Assembly (NCBI RefSeq): GCF_900185645.1
Contig: NZ_FYAM01000026.1
Location: forward strand, 57,418 to 121,417
Reading direction: 5' to 3'
DNA length: 64,000 bases
Origin: Clostridium sp. BSD9I1
GTDB lineage: Bacteria > Bacillota > Clostridia > Clostridiales > Clostridiaceae
In this document: piece by piece, positions 18,191 through 27,345 of the stretch
How positions within the stretch are numbered: position 1 is the first letter of the stretch
Layout: each line of letters opens with the position of its first letter
Translations under genes and position numbers: made by a program
Notes under the pieces: model-generated
Databases searched by the model: none
What the model saw: the letters and a program-made list of their open reading frames with translations, nothing else
Told to the model about the DNA's origin: nothing

Positions 18191-18652
18191 TTATTTTTCT
18201 ACAGTAATGGCATCTATAACTGCTTCAATTATTTTGGTATATCCTGTACATCTGCATAAGTTTCCTTCTATAGCTCTTTTTATATCTTCAGATGTAGGAT
18301 TTGGATTTTTCATAAGAAGAGCCTTACAGGACATGAGCATTCCTGGTGTGCAGAATCCACATTGTACTGCTCCTTTTTTTATAAAGGACTTTTGCAACTG
18401 ATCAAGTTCTCCATCCTTCTCTAAGTATTCTATAGTAAGTATTTCTTTATCTCTTGCTTGTATCCCAAGCACCATACAAGAATTTACTGCTTTACCGTTC
18501 ATTATAACTGTACAAGCACCACATTCTCCTTCACTACATCCCTCTTTTGTGCCTGTGAGTTCTAAATCTTCTCTTAATATATCAAGTAGCCTTTTAGCTG
18601 GATCTATATCTAATTTATAATTAATTCCATTTACTTTTAAGTTTATTAGCAT
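18191..18652 (-). CDS. Molybdenum-hydroxylase 2Fe-2S subunit
   Basis: 153 aa, the family length. The plant-ferredoxin-type cluster uses C39, C44 and C47 (EGCSEGECGACTV) plus a later Cys (NSCMV). The helical [2Fe-2S]-2 domain has QCGFCTPGMLMS and NLCRCTGYTKI. It links the molybdenum centre to FAD. It is the first gene of a four-gene leftward unit with a promoter carrying the same 11-bp direct repeat as the BCCT transporter, so it is probably under the same activator. Confidence 0.93.
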   Translation of the reverse strand: MLINLKVNGINYKLDIDPAKRLLDILREDLELTGTKEGCSEGECGACTVIMNGKAVNSCMVLGIQARDKEILTIEYLEKDGELDQLQKSFIKKGAVQCGFCTPGMLMSCKALLMKNPNPTSEDIKRAIEGNLCRCTGYTKIIEAVIDAITVEK

Positions 18653-18691
18653 TTCTTTTCAGCTCCTTCATATTCATTCTTTAAATTAATG

Positions 18692-18720
18692 TTATCATTT
18701 AAAAGTCTAAAAAAAGTCAT
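18692..18720 (-). promoter_or_regulatory. Promoter of the Mo-hydroxylase operon with 11-bp direct repeat
   Basis: Minus strand: GAC (18716-18718), 8 bases, GAC (18705-18707), 7 bases, then TGATAA (18692-18697) as -10. ATGACT (18715-18720) is also a plausible -35 at a 17-base distance. The same spacing, base for base in layout, is found at the BCCT promoter. SARP-family activators bind direct repeats with 11-bp period placed about 8 bp before the -10. Confidence 0.6.
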
Positions 18721-18748
18721 AAAATCACTTCATATTTGTATTTTTAGT

Positions 18749-18785
18749 AAAAGGCGATGTTTATAATATTAAAACATCGCCTTTT
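18749..18785 (-). terminator. Terminator after the YfcC carrier
   Basis: Stem AAAAGGCGATGTTT / AAAACATCGCCTTTT with an AT-rich loop, 14 bases beyond the carrier stop. It separates the carrier from the Mo-hydroxylase operon. Confidence 0.85.
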
Positions 18786-18798
18786 ATTTAGACTTTAC

Positions 18799-20211
18799 CT
18801 ACATCGGCCCAAAATTTATAGCTACTGCTCCAACAAGTATTATTGCAGTTGTAATCCATATCAATGCCATAAATGGCATTATAAATTTAAACCACTTATT
18901 AAATGGAACTTTTGTATATGCCAAGAATGCTATTAATCCACCTACCGTAGGATAGCATAAATTTGATAATCCATCTCCAAATTGGAAGGCTAAAATAGCT
19001 ATTTGTCTATTAAGATGTATTAAATCTGCAACAGGAAGCATTATAGGTAATGTTACAACTGCCTGACCACTTCCTGAAGGTACAAAGAAATTTATTATTG
19101 TTTGAATTATAAACATCCCTATTGCATTTACTGTTGGTGACATACCACTTAATAGCGAAGCTAAACCGTGAACTATAGTATCTGATATATGTCCCTGTTC
19201 CATTATAACTTGAATTGACCTTGCTAATCCTACAGCCATTGCTCCAACAAATATAGCTCTTCCACCTTCTAAAATTTCGCTAGCTATTTTATTAGCATTA
19301 TATCCTGCAACTATTCCTCCAATTATAGCTCCTATAATATACACCGCTGACATTTCAGTCATTCCCCATTTCCACTGTATAGAGCCATATACTATAATTC
19401 CTATAGTTGCAGCAAAAATTAATAATACTATCTTATGTCTTGATGTAAGTTTTATTTTTTCATCCTTTTGACCTGCACTTAAATGTCCTAAATCCATCCC
19501 GTATACTATACTTTTTGTTGGATCCTTTTTTATTTTAGATGCATATCTTACGATAAACAAAATAGCCACTGCCATAAATACTATAAATACTATCAACCTA
19601 TAACCTAATCCAGAAAACATAGGTAGCTGTGCCAAGCTTTGACCTATACCTGTAGTCCAAGGATTAGTACATCCTGCTGACCATCCCATTACAATCGATA
19701 CAAGGGCAATGTATATTCCAACCAAAACATCATACCCAAGTTCTAATGATATAGCTACACACAAAGGTGCAAATGGTATGGCTGCCTCAAGCATTCCTGG
19801 AAATGCCCCAAGACAACCAAAGAATATCATTATAGCTACTAAAACTACTGAACCTTTTTCCTCACCCATGGCTTGCCTTAGTTTGAATAATGATGCTTTT
19901 ATAGCACCTGTTCCATCAAATACCCTGATAGCTCCCCCTATTATTAGAATCATTATAATTAACTGAGAAGCTGCTTGAATTCCTAATGGAATAGCCTTGA
20001 AAAAGTTGAAAAAACTTATTGGAGTTTGATTTATATATTTAAAGCTACTTGCATCTACTATAGTTTTTCCATTTACCGTTATTCTCTTAAATTCACCAGC
20101 TGGAACTAAATAAGTCATAACAGCTACTATAGCTACCAAAATGAATAGCACAACAAATCCATCTGGCATTTGAAACTTTCTCTTAACTGGCATCTTATTT
20201 TCCTTTAACAT
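18799..20211 (-). CDS. YfcC-family (DcuC-like) carrier
   Basis: 470 aa, about twelve membrane segments. Seen: the N-terminal VAVMTYLVPAGEFKR typical of YfcC proteins, the MGWSAGCTNPWTTGIGQSLAQLP region (about 175-197), and NFFVPSGSGQAVVTLPIMLPVADL (about 363-386, the hairpin tip) with FQFGDGLSNLCYPT. The family moves small carboxylates or amino acids. GGGGAGG precedes the ATG. It lies 118 bases after the MIO-less lyase with no terminator between, so it may import the substrate or, more likely beside a BCCT importer, export a carboxylate product such as thiourocanate. The last point is inference. Confidence 0.82.
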   Translation of the reverse strand: MLKENKMPVKRKFQMPDGFVVLFILVAIVAVMTYLVPAGEFKRITVNGKTIVDASSFKYINQTPISFFNFFKAIPLGIQAASQLIIMILIIGGAIRVFDGTGAIKASLFKLRQAMGEEKGSVVLVAIMIFFGCLGAFPGMLEAAIPFAPLCVAISLELGYDVLVGIYIALVSIVMGWSAGCTNPWTTGIGQSLAQLPMFSGLGYRLIVFIVFMAVAILFIVRYASKIKKDPTKSIVYGMDLGHLSAGQKDEKIKLTSRHKIVLLIFAATIGIIVYGSIQWKWGMTEMSAVYIIGAIIGGIVAGYNANKIASEILEGGRAIFVGAMAVGLARSIQVIMEQGHISDTIVHGLASLLSGMSPTVNAIGMFIIQTIINFFVPSGSGQAVVTLPIMLPVADLIHLNRQIAILAFQFGDGLSNLCYPTVGGLIAFLAYTKVPFNKWFKFIMPFMALIWITTAIILVGAVAINFGPM

Positions 20212-20329
20212 TTAATATTCCTCCCCAAAAATATATTTAGTTAGATATTATTAATGTCAGCCTAAAATACATACTTTTTACTTTAGTACTTTATTGAGAA
20301 ACTTTCGATATATTTGCATCCATGTTTAT

Positions 20330-21856
20330 CTAATTATTTTTGTTCATTTCTTCCCTTACTCTATTTAAAATCTCATTTGATTTTATAAGTTCATAGGCTT
20401 TCCTTATATCTTCTGTTAGATTTCTATCCTTATCATAAAATGGAATAACTTCTCTTATAGTTTCATATGCAACTTTGGTACCTCTTCCTTGATGAATGTC
20501 ATTTCTTAAGTCAATTGCTTGAGCTGCATGAAGCATTTCTATTCCTAATATATATCTTAAATTATCAACAATTTTTCTAGTCTTTTGTACCACATATGGT
20601 GAGTTATTAGCATGATCTTCTATATCCCCTGCAACAGAAAAGAAGTCACTAGTTGATGGATTTGATAAATGTCTTATCTCAGCATCTAATGATGTAAATG
20701 CCTTTTGTATGGTTCCATAGCATATTACATTATCTGCTGGAGATAAAAATCTTGGAAGCTTTGTAAAATCAGGAGTACTTAATTTAATAGTTCTATAACA
20801 GCTGACTTTTGACAAGTGGCTTAATGCAATTCCTAACATTTCAAAACCAAGTACCCAAGTAGTTGGTTCAAAATTTGAACAAGATATCATTCTTCTTTCA
20901 TCTAATATTACACAAGGATTATCATCTGATGAATTCATTTGTATCGTTAAATATTTTGTTACGTATTCAAGCGCATCTCTTACAGATCCATGCACATGTG
21001 CGGAGCCTCTAAAGCTTAGAGGATCTTGTACTGGCTTTTTCCAATCTGGTTCCCAAATATAACTACCCTCAAGATATTTTGTTATTTTTTCTGCACTATA
21101 TCTTTGTCCTGGAAATGGTCTAGCTTCATGAGTTTTAGGATCAAGTGGTGAAGTATTTCCATTAAGCCCTTCAAGAGATAATGAATATACTATATCTGCA
21201 ATGTCCAGTAAATCCTCTACATCTTTTACTACTAATGCACCTTCTCCTGCTGCTAGGGCATTTGAACTTACAATTGCAAGTCCATCTTTAGGCCCTAATG
21301 TTACAGAATTTAGCCCTGCTCTTTCTAGTGCTTCCTTTGCTGGCATTTTAACTCCATTATAGTAGGCATTTCCTTCACCAAGCATTGTAAGCCCTATATG
21401 GGATAAACATGCTATATCTGCTTCTCCTACGGATCCTCTTTCTGGCATAACTGGTGTCACAGTTCTATTTAGCATTTCTCCATACATGAAAGCCACTTCT
21501 GGCTGAATTCCCGTACAACCACAAAGCAAGGTATTAAGCCTTGTAAGCATTACTGCCCTAACTTCTTCAATACTTGCCTCAGGCTCTACTGCTACACAAT
21601 GAGCACGTATTAAATTTGTGTTGTACTCTTGGAAGAAGTCCTTGAACACTCTTTTATCCTTGTTCCAGCCCACCCCTGTATTAAATCCATATACCGGAAT
21701 ATTGCTGTCTGCTAGCTCAAATACAAGCTTTCTTGACTGGAGCAACTTATTTTTTCCTTCTTCACTTATCTCTACTTTGTAACCTTCCCTTGCAACCTTA
21801 CTAAGATCATCTATAGTTAAATCTTTACCATTCAACACTATTGTCTTTTCCCTCAT
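20330..21856 (-). CDS. MIO-less histidine-ammonia-lyase homologue; candidate ergothionase (trimethylammonia lyase)
   Basis: 508 aa, HAL length and fold. Kept: catalytic Tyr56 (VYGFNTG), QDPLSFRG with Arg283, NSSDDNP (308-313) and a C-terminal EDH (413-415). Lost: the Ala-Ser-Gly that cyclises to the MIO electrophile. Where HALs read GSVGASGDLAPLSH this protein reads GSVGEADIACLSH (141-153), one residue shorter, in frame. NGTQ is replaced by SSNA, and GGNFH by SCSNFE. A MIO-less lyase cannot easily expel ammonia but can expel trimethylamine, as in ergothionase, which is known to be a HAL-fold enzyme without MIO. Beside a BCCT betaine carrier, ergothioneine to thiourocanate plus trimethylamine is the best guess. 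Annotation as plain HutH would be misleading. Confidence 0.8.
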   Translation of the reverse strand: MREKTIVLNGKDLTIDDLSKVAREGYKVEISEEGKNKLLQSRKLVFELADSNIPVYGFNTGVGWNKDKRVFKDFFQEYNTNLIRAHCVAVEPEASIEEVRAVMLTRLNTLLCGCTGIQPEVAFMYGEMLNRTVTPVMPERGSVGEADIACLSHIGLTMLGEGNAYYNGVKMPAKEALERAGLNSVTLGPKDGLAIVSSNALAAGEGALVVKDVEDLLDIADIVYSLSLEGLNGNTSPLDPKTHEARPFPGQRYSAEKITKYLEGSYIWEPDWKKPVQDPLSFRGSAHVHGSVRDALEYVTKYLTIQMNSSDDNPCVILDERRMISCSNFEPTTWVLGFEMLGIALSHLSKVSCYRTIKLSTPDFTKLPRFLSPADNVICYGTIQKAFTSLDAEIRHLSNPSTSDFFSVAGDIEDHANNSPYVVQKTRKIVDNLRYILGIEMLHAAQAIDLRNDIHQGRGTKVAYETIREVIPFYDKDRNLTEDIRKAYELIKSNEILNRVREEMNKNN

Positions 21857-21925
21857 AGTTAAAACTCTCCCTTCAATCTTTTAATACAGCCCAGGGTCAT
21901 TACCTCTTTTATAAAATAAAGTATT

Positions 21926-21957
21926 AGTTAAAAGTCGGCCTTAGCCGACTTTTAACT
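21926..21957 (-). terminator. Hairpin between BCCT carrier and lyase
   Basis: A perfect 14-bp stem AGTTAAAAGTCGGC / GCCGACTTTTAACT with a 4-base loop. The minus-strand tail is T-rich but interrupted (AATACTTTATTTT), so partial read-through into the lyase gene is possible. Confidence 0.75.
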
Positions 21958-21978
21958 AAATCATTTATTGTTTATCTA

Positions 21979-23592
21979 CTACAATGTTTCTCCATTAGAT
22001 TTTGATTCTAATACAATTTCTTCTACTTGAGCAGTTTCAGGATGACAAACTACATCATACTTCTCACTTTTAACTATTATTCTAACTGTACAATAAGCCA
22101 TAATTAACATCAAAAATAGTATTGGAAATCCTGCAACTGTTGATATTTGCTTTGTGGCATCTATTCCTGTTATTTTTCCTCCACCTGTACATAGAATGTT
22201 TATTATAGCCATAGAAGCCATTGCGATCCCCCAGTATATCTTAAGTGATCCTGGTGCTTCTTGGTTCTCGTCATTGTATGCAGTACTTGTTAAAGATGCA
22301 ACTGTTGAAGTCATAGAATCACAAAGTGTTACTATTGAAATAAATATAGTTATTACAAAAATCCAAGAAATAACCTTAGAAAGTGGATAATGGCTTAAGA
22401 ACGCAAATACTGAGGCTTCTAGTCCACCCTTTTGTATAGCTTCCCATAATCCACCACCAGTTAATTGAACATTTATTGCAGCTCCTCCAAATACAGCAAA
22501 CCAAACTATACCAAATATTGCAGGACAAACTAGGTTTACAATTACAAATTCTCTTATAGTTCTTCCTTTACATAGCGAAGCAAAGAACATTCCTTCCATT
22601 GGAGCATATGCAAGCCATATTGCCCAATAGTATATAGGCCACCATCTTGGCCATTCTGAACCTTCAATGGGACTTAAGTAATGAGTTCTTGTAAAGTAAT
22701 TTTGAATAAAATCCCCTACTCCTTGTGTTCCCATTTTTAATATAAATGTAGTTGGTCCAACAACTAATATAAATACCATTAAGAATAGATATATTTTTGA
22801 GTTTTTATCTGATAACCATCTTATACCCTTTGTAAGGCCTGTCCAGCTACAGAATATATATGCTACTACTAAAAGTGCTAACAATATAACCCATAGAGTT
22901 TTTCCTGTTTGTATACCTGTAAGTACATTAAGCCCACTTCCCATTTGCATAGCTCCAACTCCAAGTACTGCTGCTACGGCACCTACCATTGCAAACATAC
23001 AAATATTATCTACTACTGCTCCTACAGTTCCATAAACCTTTTTCCCAAAAATAGGGTAAAGCAATGAACTTATTTGATATGGAAGTTTCATATTGTGCAC
23101 ACAAAAAGCTATACCTAAACCTGCTATTGCATACATGGCATATGGAATAAACGTCCAGTGAATAAATGATGTGGTCATAGCGAAATTTGCAGCAGCTTCA
23201 CTTCCTGGTTTTAGTCCCAATTCCTTTGGAGGGTTCATAAAGTGAGTTATTGGTTCTGCAATTCCCCAAAAGCATATTCCAGTAGCTATACCTGCGCAAA
23301 GTGTTATTGCAAACCAATCCCAATACTTAAGCGTGGGTTTTGCATCAGGTCCTCCAAATTTTATATCGCCATACTTAGAAAACATAAAAAAAATACAAAT
23401 AAACAAAAATAAGTTACCAGATATTTGGAACAACCATCCGAAATCTTCAAACGCAAACTGAACTATTTTATTTTGTGCATTATAAAATTGCTCTGGTGCC
23501 ACTACCCCTGTAATAATTGCAATTAAAAGTATTACGCTCATCGGTATAAATATAGACCATCTAATATGAGCTTTGACCTTTGATTTTTCCAT
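21979..23592 (-). CDS. BCCT-family betaine-type transporter
   Basis: 537 aa, twelve membrane segments. BCCT marks: WDWFAITLCAGIATGICFWGIAEPI (about 91-115), SFIHWTFIPYAMYA, and the signature region YYWAIWLAYAPMEGMFFASLCKGRTIREFV (about 318-347), here with PMEGM in place of the usual SPFVGM. The family carries compounds with a quaternary ammonium (glycine betaine, carnitine, choline). Ergothioneine is such a betaine. It is expressed from a promoter with an 11-bp direct repeat, directly downstream of the BTAD regulator and upstream of the MIO-less lyase. Confidence 0.92.
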   Translation of the reverse strand: MEKSKVKAHIRWSIFIPMSVILLIAIITGVVAPEQFYNAQNKIVQFAFEDFGWLFQISGNLFLFICIFFMFSKYGDIKFGGPDAKPTLKYWDWFAITLCAGIATGICFWGIAEPITHFMNPPKELGLKPGSEAAANFAMTTSFIHWTFIPYAMYAIAGLGIAFCVHNMKLPYQISSLLYPIFGKKVYGTVGAVVDNICMFAMVGAVAAVLGVGAMQMGSGLNVLTGIQTGKTLWVILLALLVVAYIFCSWTGLTKGIRWLSDKNSKIYLFLMVFILVVGPTTFILKMGTQGVGDFIQNYFTRTHYLSPIEGSEWPRWWPIYYWAIWLAYAPMEGMFFASLCKGRTIREFVIVNLVCPAIFGIVWFAVFGGAAINVQLTGGGLWEAIQKGGLEASVFAFLSHYPLSKVISWIFVITIFISIVTLCDSMTSTVASLTSTAYNDENQEAPGSLKIYWGIAMASMAIINILCTGGGKITGIDATKQISTVAGFPILFLMLIMAYCTVRIIVKSEKYDVVCHPETAQVEEIVLESKSNGETL

Positions 23593-23657
23593 GCCCTTTT
23601 CCCCCTTACATTATTTATTATTTTAATTTTCTAAAGATTTAAAATTTCATTTATAGT

Positions 23658-23686
23658 TTATCAGGCTTTAGTCAAAAAAAAGTCAA
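23658..23686 (-). promoter_or_regulatory. BCCT promoter with 11-bp direct repeat
   Basis: Minus strand: GAC (23682-23684), eight T, GAC (23671-23673), 7 bases, TGATAA (23658-23663). TTGACT (23681-23686) forms a -35 exactly 17 bases before the -10. Layout identical to the Mo-hydroxylase promoter. Probable binding site of the BTAD regulator encoded next door. Confidence 0.65.
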
Positions 23687-23700
23687 AAAGTTATTATAAA

Positions 23701-23733
23701 AATAAGCCTTTAATAAAATTAAAGGCTTATTTT
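23701..23733 (-). terminator. Terminator of the BTAD regulator gene
   Basis: Stem AATAAGCCTTTA / TAAAGGCTTATT flanked by A- and T-runs. It overlaps the last codons of the regulator and precedes the BCCT promoter. Confidence 0.8.
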
Positions 23734-26634
23734 TATAATATTTATCCTTTGTTTTATGCCTTCTAATATGTCATATTCTTGTGGATTCTTTAGTAACTTA
23801 TAATATGTCTCAGCTTTTACAAAAGCCTTTAAAGCTTCTGTATTATCTTTAGACTTTGATAAAATTAATGCAAGTATTCCATAAGCAGAGGCCTTTTCCC
23901 ATATTACATCCATTTTTTCATACATATTTAATGCCTTTTCTATATATACCTTTGATGTATCAGCTATATTAAGTTCACAAGCTGCATAAGCTGCATGGGT
24001 ATAAAATATAGGCAGCCCTTGTTTTATATGGTTCTCTTCACACATAGTTATTGCCGTCTCATAGCTTTTTAAAGCTTCCTCAAATTTATTTTCTCTTTTT
24101 TTAACCTCACCTAAAAAGTCATAAGCCGCTGCTATATTTAATACATATTTATTTCTATCTCGCAATTCATTAAATCTATCTATGGATTTTTTCAAGATAT
24201 CTTCAGCTTCTTCATACTTGCTTTGCATTATCTTTTGGAACCCTGTAAGCCTATACAAAATAGGTATTTCTTCTTTTAAATTATTTTCAATTGCAATATC
24301 TAGTGCTCTTTTTAAATACTTGTCCATTTCAACTGAATTATATATATTCATTGAATAATATATCAGCTGCTTATATGAATTAAGTATATGTGATACATCA
24401 ACCTCTGAAGACCCTTCATTTATTATATTCTCCATTATTTTCACACCCTCAGTATATCTTCCTCTTCTAATATAGTCTCTTCCAATCATATACTGCAGAG
24501 TAATTTTGAGCTCCTTCAATTCCTTCCTGTTGTCAGAAGTTTCTTTTATTTCATAGAGTATATTATTAAATCTTTTAAATTTATCATAGGCTTCTACATC
24601 GGTTAAAAATCCTAAAGTTGTATTTTGTAATTCCTCATTTACTACAGGGAATAACTCATGATGACTTTGAAGGTACATATTTAGTTCCTTTATCATATAT
24701 TTTAAGGATTTGAGCTTATTTCCGCTTCTTTCAAAATGGTATATAAGTTTAGAATTAAATATGTTATCTGCTAGGTTATGTTTTAAATTCTCTTCAATTA
24801 ATTGTCCTATTTTTTCATGCAATATCTTTTTTTCAAATAATCCTGCTTTAGAATACACAAATTCCCTCATCTTTTGATGTGTAAATTGAATATTTATATT
24901 TTCATTTTCAAAGCTTTCTTTTATAATGCATTTATTTTTCAATTCTCCTATTATGTCAATAAGTTCAAAATCATCATAATTACATAACTCTTTTAAGTTC
25001 TGAAAATTTACCTTATCAAAAAATACAGATATTATATTTAAAATTTTTCTCTCGTCCTTATTTAAACTATATAATCTAGTTTGAAGTATGTTTTCCATTT
25101 TAGGCGAAATCAAATTAAAATCTTTACTTTCTTTTATATTATTTAACACTTCCGTTATAAAAAATATATTACCTTCAGTTTCTTCATATATAGCTTCTAT
25201 TTTTTCATTATCCAAATTGAAATTTGGTATATATTTCGATATAAATTCAACGGTCTGTTCCTTATTCAGCCTATGCAGCTGAATTTCACTTATAAGATTT
25301 TTAACTTTAAGCTGATTTAAGAAATTTATAATTTTATTATTATATTCTTCCCTTGATACTAATATAGGAAGTATATTGCCATTTCTATTTTGTAGTATTA
25401 AATTTTTCAGCATAGTTATACTCAGCTTATCTATCCACTGTATATCATCAAAAAATAGTATTAGCTTTTTATTTTTAGTACACTCATTTAATATTTTTAT
25501 AGCCGCTTCCTCCGCTGCTTGATATTTTATCATATCCATACTTTTATAAATATTTGCATGATTACCCTTATCAAACTGAAATGTTGGGAAGATACAGCTT
25601 ATTATTTCTATAAGTTCTTGTGATACTTTTACATTTTCAGAGTTTATTATATTAGAAATTTGATTAAATACGTTATTCCATGGTTTCAAAAGATATTCTT
25701 CCTCTGCTTGATAACATACAGTACTTATAACATTTATTTTATTAGTATTTATTGTGCTTAAAAATTTACATATTAAGCTACTTTTCCCTATACCCGCTTC
25801 CCCAATTACAATAGGTGCTCTTACAGGCTTATTTAATATAAAATTATTATAATTATTCTTAAGTAAATTTAATTCTTTATTTCTTCCATAAAAAAAACTA
25901 AATTCATCACATTCTTCAGAAACCTTTCCAGAACTTTTTATGTTTATTATTTCTTTATATAAATTTATGGTTTTTTCATCTGGTGAAACTTCTAATTCCT
26001 TTTTTAATAAATCTAATAGTTTATTATATATATATATTGCTTTATCATATTTCCCCTCTTCTTTATATGAATACATAATTGTTCTATATGCTTTTTCATT
26101 ATATTCATCTACTAGTATAAGAGCTTTACAGTATTTCTTTAATTTTGTTATATTTCTGCTACTCTCATAAACTTCAATTATCTCTTGAAGCTTATGAATA
26201 TATAAATCTTTATAATACTCTCTAAGCTCCAGTACCCATTCCTCAAAATGCTCTTCATATTTCAAATAAAATCCTTCTAAAAAATCTCCTTTATAAACCT
26301 CTATACTCTCTTCAAAATTTGATGATAAAAATCTTTCTATATCTACTTCTACATTTATTTCTGGATTTAACATAATCACAGATCTTTTTGGTGAAACAAG
26401 AACTTCTTCATTAAATATCCTTTTTATAGAATAAACAGCATTTCTTAAATTTTTCTTAGCTACTGCTTCTTCCAAATCACCCCATAAAAGATTTACAATT
26501 GTATCTCTAGAAGCTTGTTTATAAAGAACCATATAAAAAATTAATGCTTCTGCCTTTTTAAATGGAAAATTTATTTTTTCTCCATTCTTAAATATCTCGG
26601 GATATGCAAAAAGATTTACTTTTATATTTGTCAT
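23719..26634 (-). CDS. SARP/BTAD-type ATPase transcription regulator
   Basis: 971 aa. The N-terminal OmpR-like winged helix (about 1-95; SRDTIVNLLWGD, KKNLRNAVYSIKRIF) and bacterial transcriptional activator domain (BTAD, about 98-235, helical TPR-like, EWVLELREYY and YNEKAYRTIMYSY) are followed by an AAA/STAND ATPase (about 245-600) with Walker A GEAGIGKSS and Walker B LILFFDDIQW. A C-terminal TPR array (about 690-971) probably senses a ligand or partner. This matches large SARP/AfsR-like or MalT-like activators. It is the first gene of the BCCT/lyase locus and its expected target repeats are found there. Confidence 0.85.
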   Translation of the reverse strand: MTNIKVNLFAYPEIFKNGEKINFPFKKAEALIFYMVLYKQASRDTIVNLLWGDLEEAVAKKNLRNAVYSIKRIFNEEVLVSPKRSVIMLNPEINVEVDIERFLSSNFEESIEVYKGDFLEGFYLKYEEHFEEWVLELREYYKDLYIHKLQEIIEVYESSRNITKLKKYCKALILVDEYNEKAYRTIMYSYKEEGKYDKAIYIYNKLLDLLKKELEVSPDEKTINLYKEIINIKSSGKVSEECDEFSFFYGRNKELNLLKNNYNNFILNKPVRAPIVIGEAGIGKSSLICKFLSTINTNKINVISTVCYQAEEEYLLKPWNNVFNQISNIINSENVKVSQELIEIISCIFPTFQFDKGNHANIYKSMDMIKYQAAEEAAIKILNECTKNKKLILFFDDIQWIDKLSITMLKNLILQNRNGNILPILVSREEYNNKIINFLNQLKVKNLISEIQLHRLNKEQTVEFISKYIPNFNLDNEKIEAIYEETEGNIFFITEVLNNIKESKDFNLISPKMENILQTRLYSLNKDERKILNIISVFFDKVNFQNLKELCNYDDFELIDIIGELKNKCIIKESFENENINIQFTHQKMREFVYSKAGLFEKKILHEKIGQLIEENLKHNLADNIFNSKLIYHFERSGNKLKSLKYMIKELNMYLQSHHELFPVVNEELQNTTLGFLTDVEAYDKFKRFNNILYEIKETSDNRKELKELKITLQYMIGRDYIRRGRYTEGVKIMENIINEGSSEVDVSHILNSYKQLIYYSMNIYNSVEMDKYLKRALDIAIENNLKEEIPILYRLTGFQKIMQSKYEEAEDILKKSIDRFNELRDRNKYVLNIAAAYDFLGEVKKRENKFEEALKSYETAITMCEENHIKQGLPIFYTHAAYAACELNIADTSKVYIEKALNMYEKMDVIWEKASAYGILALILSKSKDNTEALKAFVKAETYYKLLKNPQEYDILEGIKQRINIIKISL

Positions 26635-26770
26635 TTTATCACCTTTATCTTAATATTATAAAAATTATTCATAATTTAATAATACCATTAATTTCAAGGA
26701 AAATTAATACTCTTTTTATATATAATAACCAAACAATGCATATATTTTCACATTATAGTTTGTAATATGT

Positions 26771-26803
26771 AAAAAAGCAGTGGCAAACTTCCGCCACTGC
26801 TTT
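26771..26803 (-). terminator. Terminator of the HNH gene
   Basis: Stem AAAGCAGTGGC / GCCACTGCTTT with a 9-base loop and a T-run on the minus strand. Confidence 0.88.
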
Positions 26804-26804
26804 C

Positions 26805-27209
26805 TTATACTACTATTAAGGGTATAAAATCATCATATTCATCCATCATGTATTCATCATACATCCTATTGCCCATAAATTTTAAAATTATATCTTCTCT
26901 TTTGTAGCCTTCCTTATACAACTTCAACTGCTTAATTATCTTCTTAGCCTTACTTTTATTTAAGTGAAGTATTTCTTCAATTTCTTCTAAAGTATAAAAG
27001 TCCTTACAAAAAAGCTCATTTAACTTTTCTTGAAGTTCTAGTTTATACTCAAGATCAACTTTAGAGTCCTTATGAGGACTATTTTTACCTCTGTGATGCT
27101 CCGAACAAAGATACTTATAATTTACTTCACAATCCAATCCACCCTGGCATCGGTTGATTATGTGGTGTATTTCGGCCTTCTTGCCGCATACTTCACACTT
27201 AAGCAACAA
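26805..27209 (-). CDS. HNH nuclease-domain protein
   Basis: About 134 aa. The start is uncertain: GTG 27215 lies inside the GGAG ribosome site, so TTG 27209 or 27206 is more likely. The N-half is an HNH zinc finger: CEVCGKKAEIHHI, N, YLCSEHHRGK, with CxxC, HH, C and HH. The C-half looks like a helix-turn-helix (FYTLEEIEEILHLNKSKAKKIIKQL) plus an acidic tail (DEYMMDEYDDF). HNH domains cut or bind nucleic acid. It is a single gene with no phage or intein context seen. Confidence 0.75.
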   Translation of the reverse strand: MLLKCEVCGKKAEIHHIINRCQGGLDCEVNYKYLCSEHHRGKNSPHKDSKVDLEYKLELQEKLNELFCKDFYTLEEIEEILHLNKSKAKKIIKQLKLYKEGYKREDIILKFMGNRMYDEYMMDEYDDFIPLIVV

Positions 27210-27345
27210 GTTCACTCCTTTTTTATAATTTATTTTTGTAATTTATAAATCATAGTTATTTATATTAATTTACTTATATTAATTATACTATTTTTTTTTA
27301 TAAATTCCAAAATCCTTTTTCTGGTGAGAGGATTTTAAAAATAAA

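Noticed and set aside
15041..18652. Purine-degrading xanthine dehydrogenase operon linked to the xpt/purine genes
   Set aside because: The purine-contact Glu is Thr, the operon is 40 kb from xpt, and its promoter shares a repeat with the BCCT gene instead.
20330..21856. Plain histidine ammonia-lyase (HutH) of a histidine pathway
   Set aside because: The MIO Ala-Ser-Gly is absent and no hutU, hutI or hutG is nearby, so ammonia release from histidine is unlikely.
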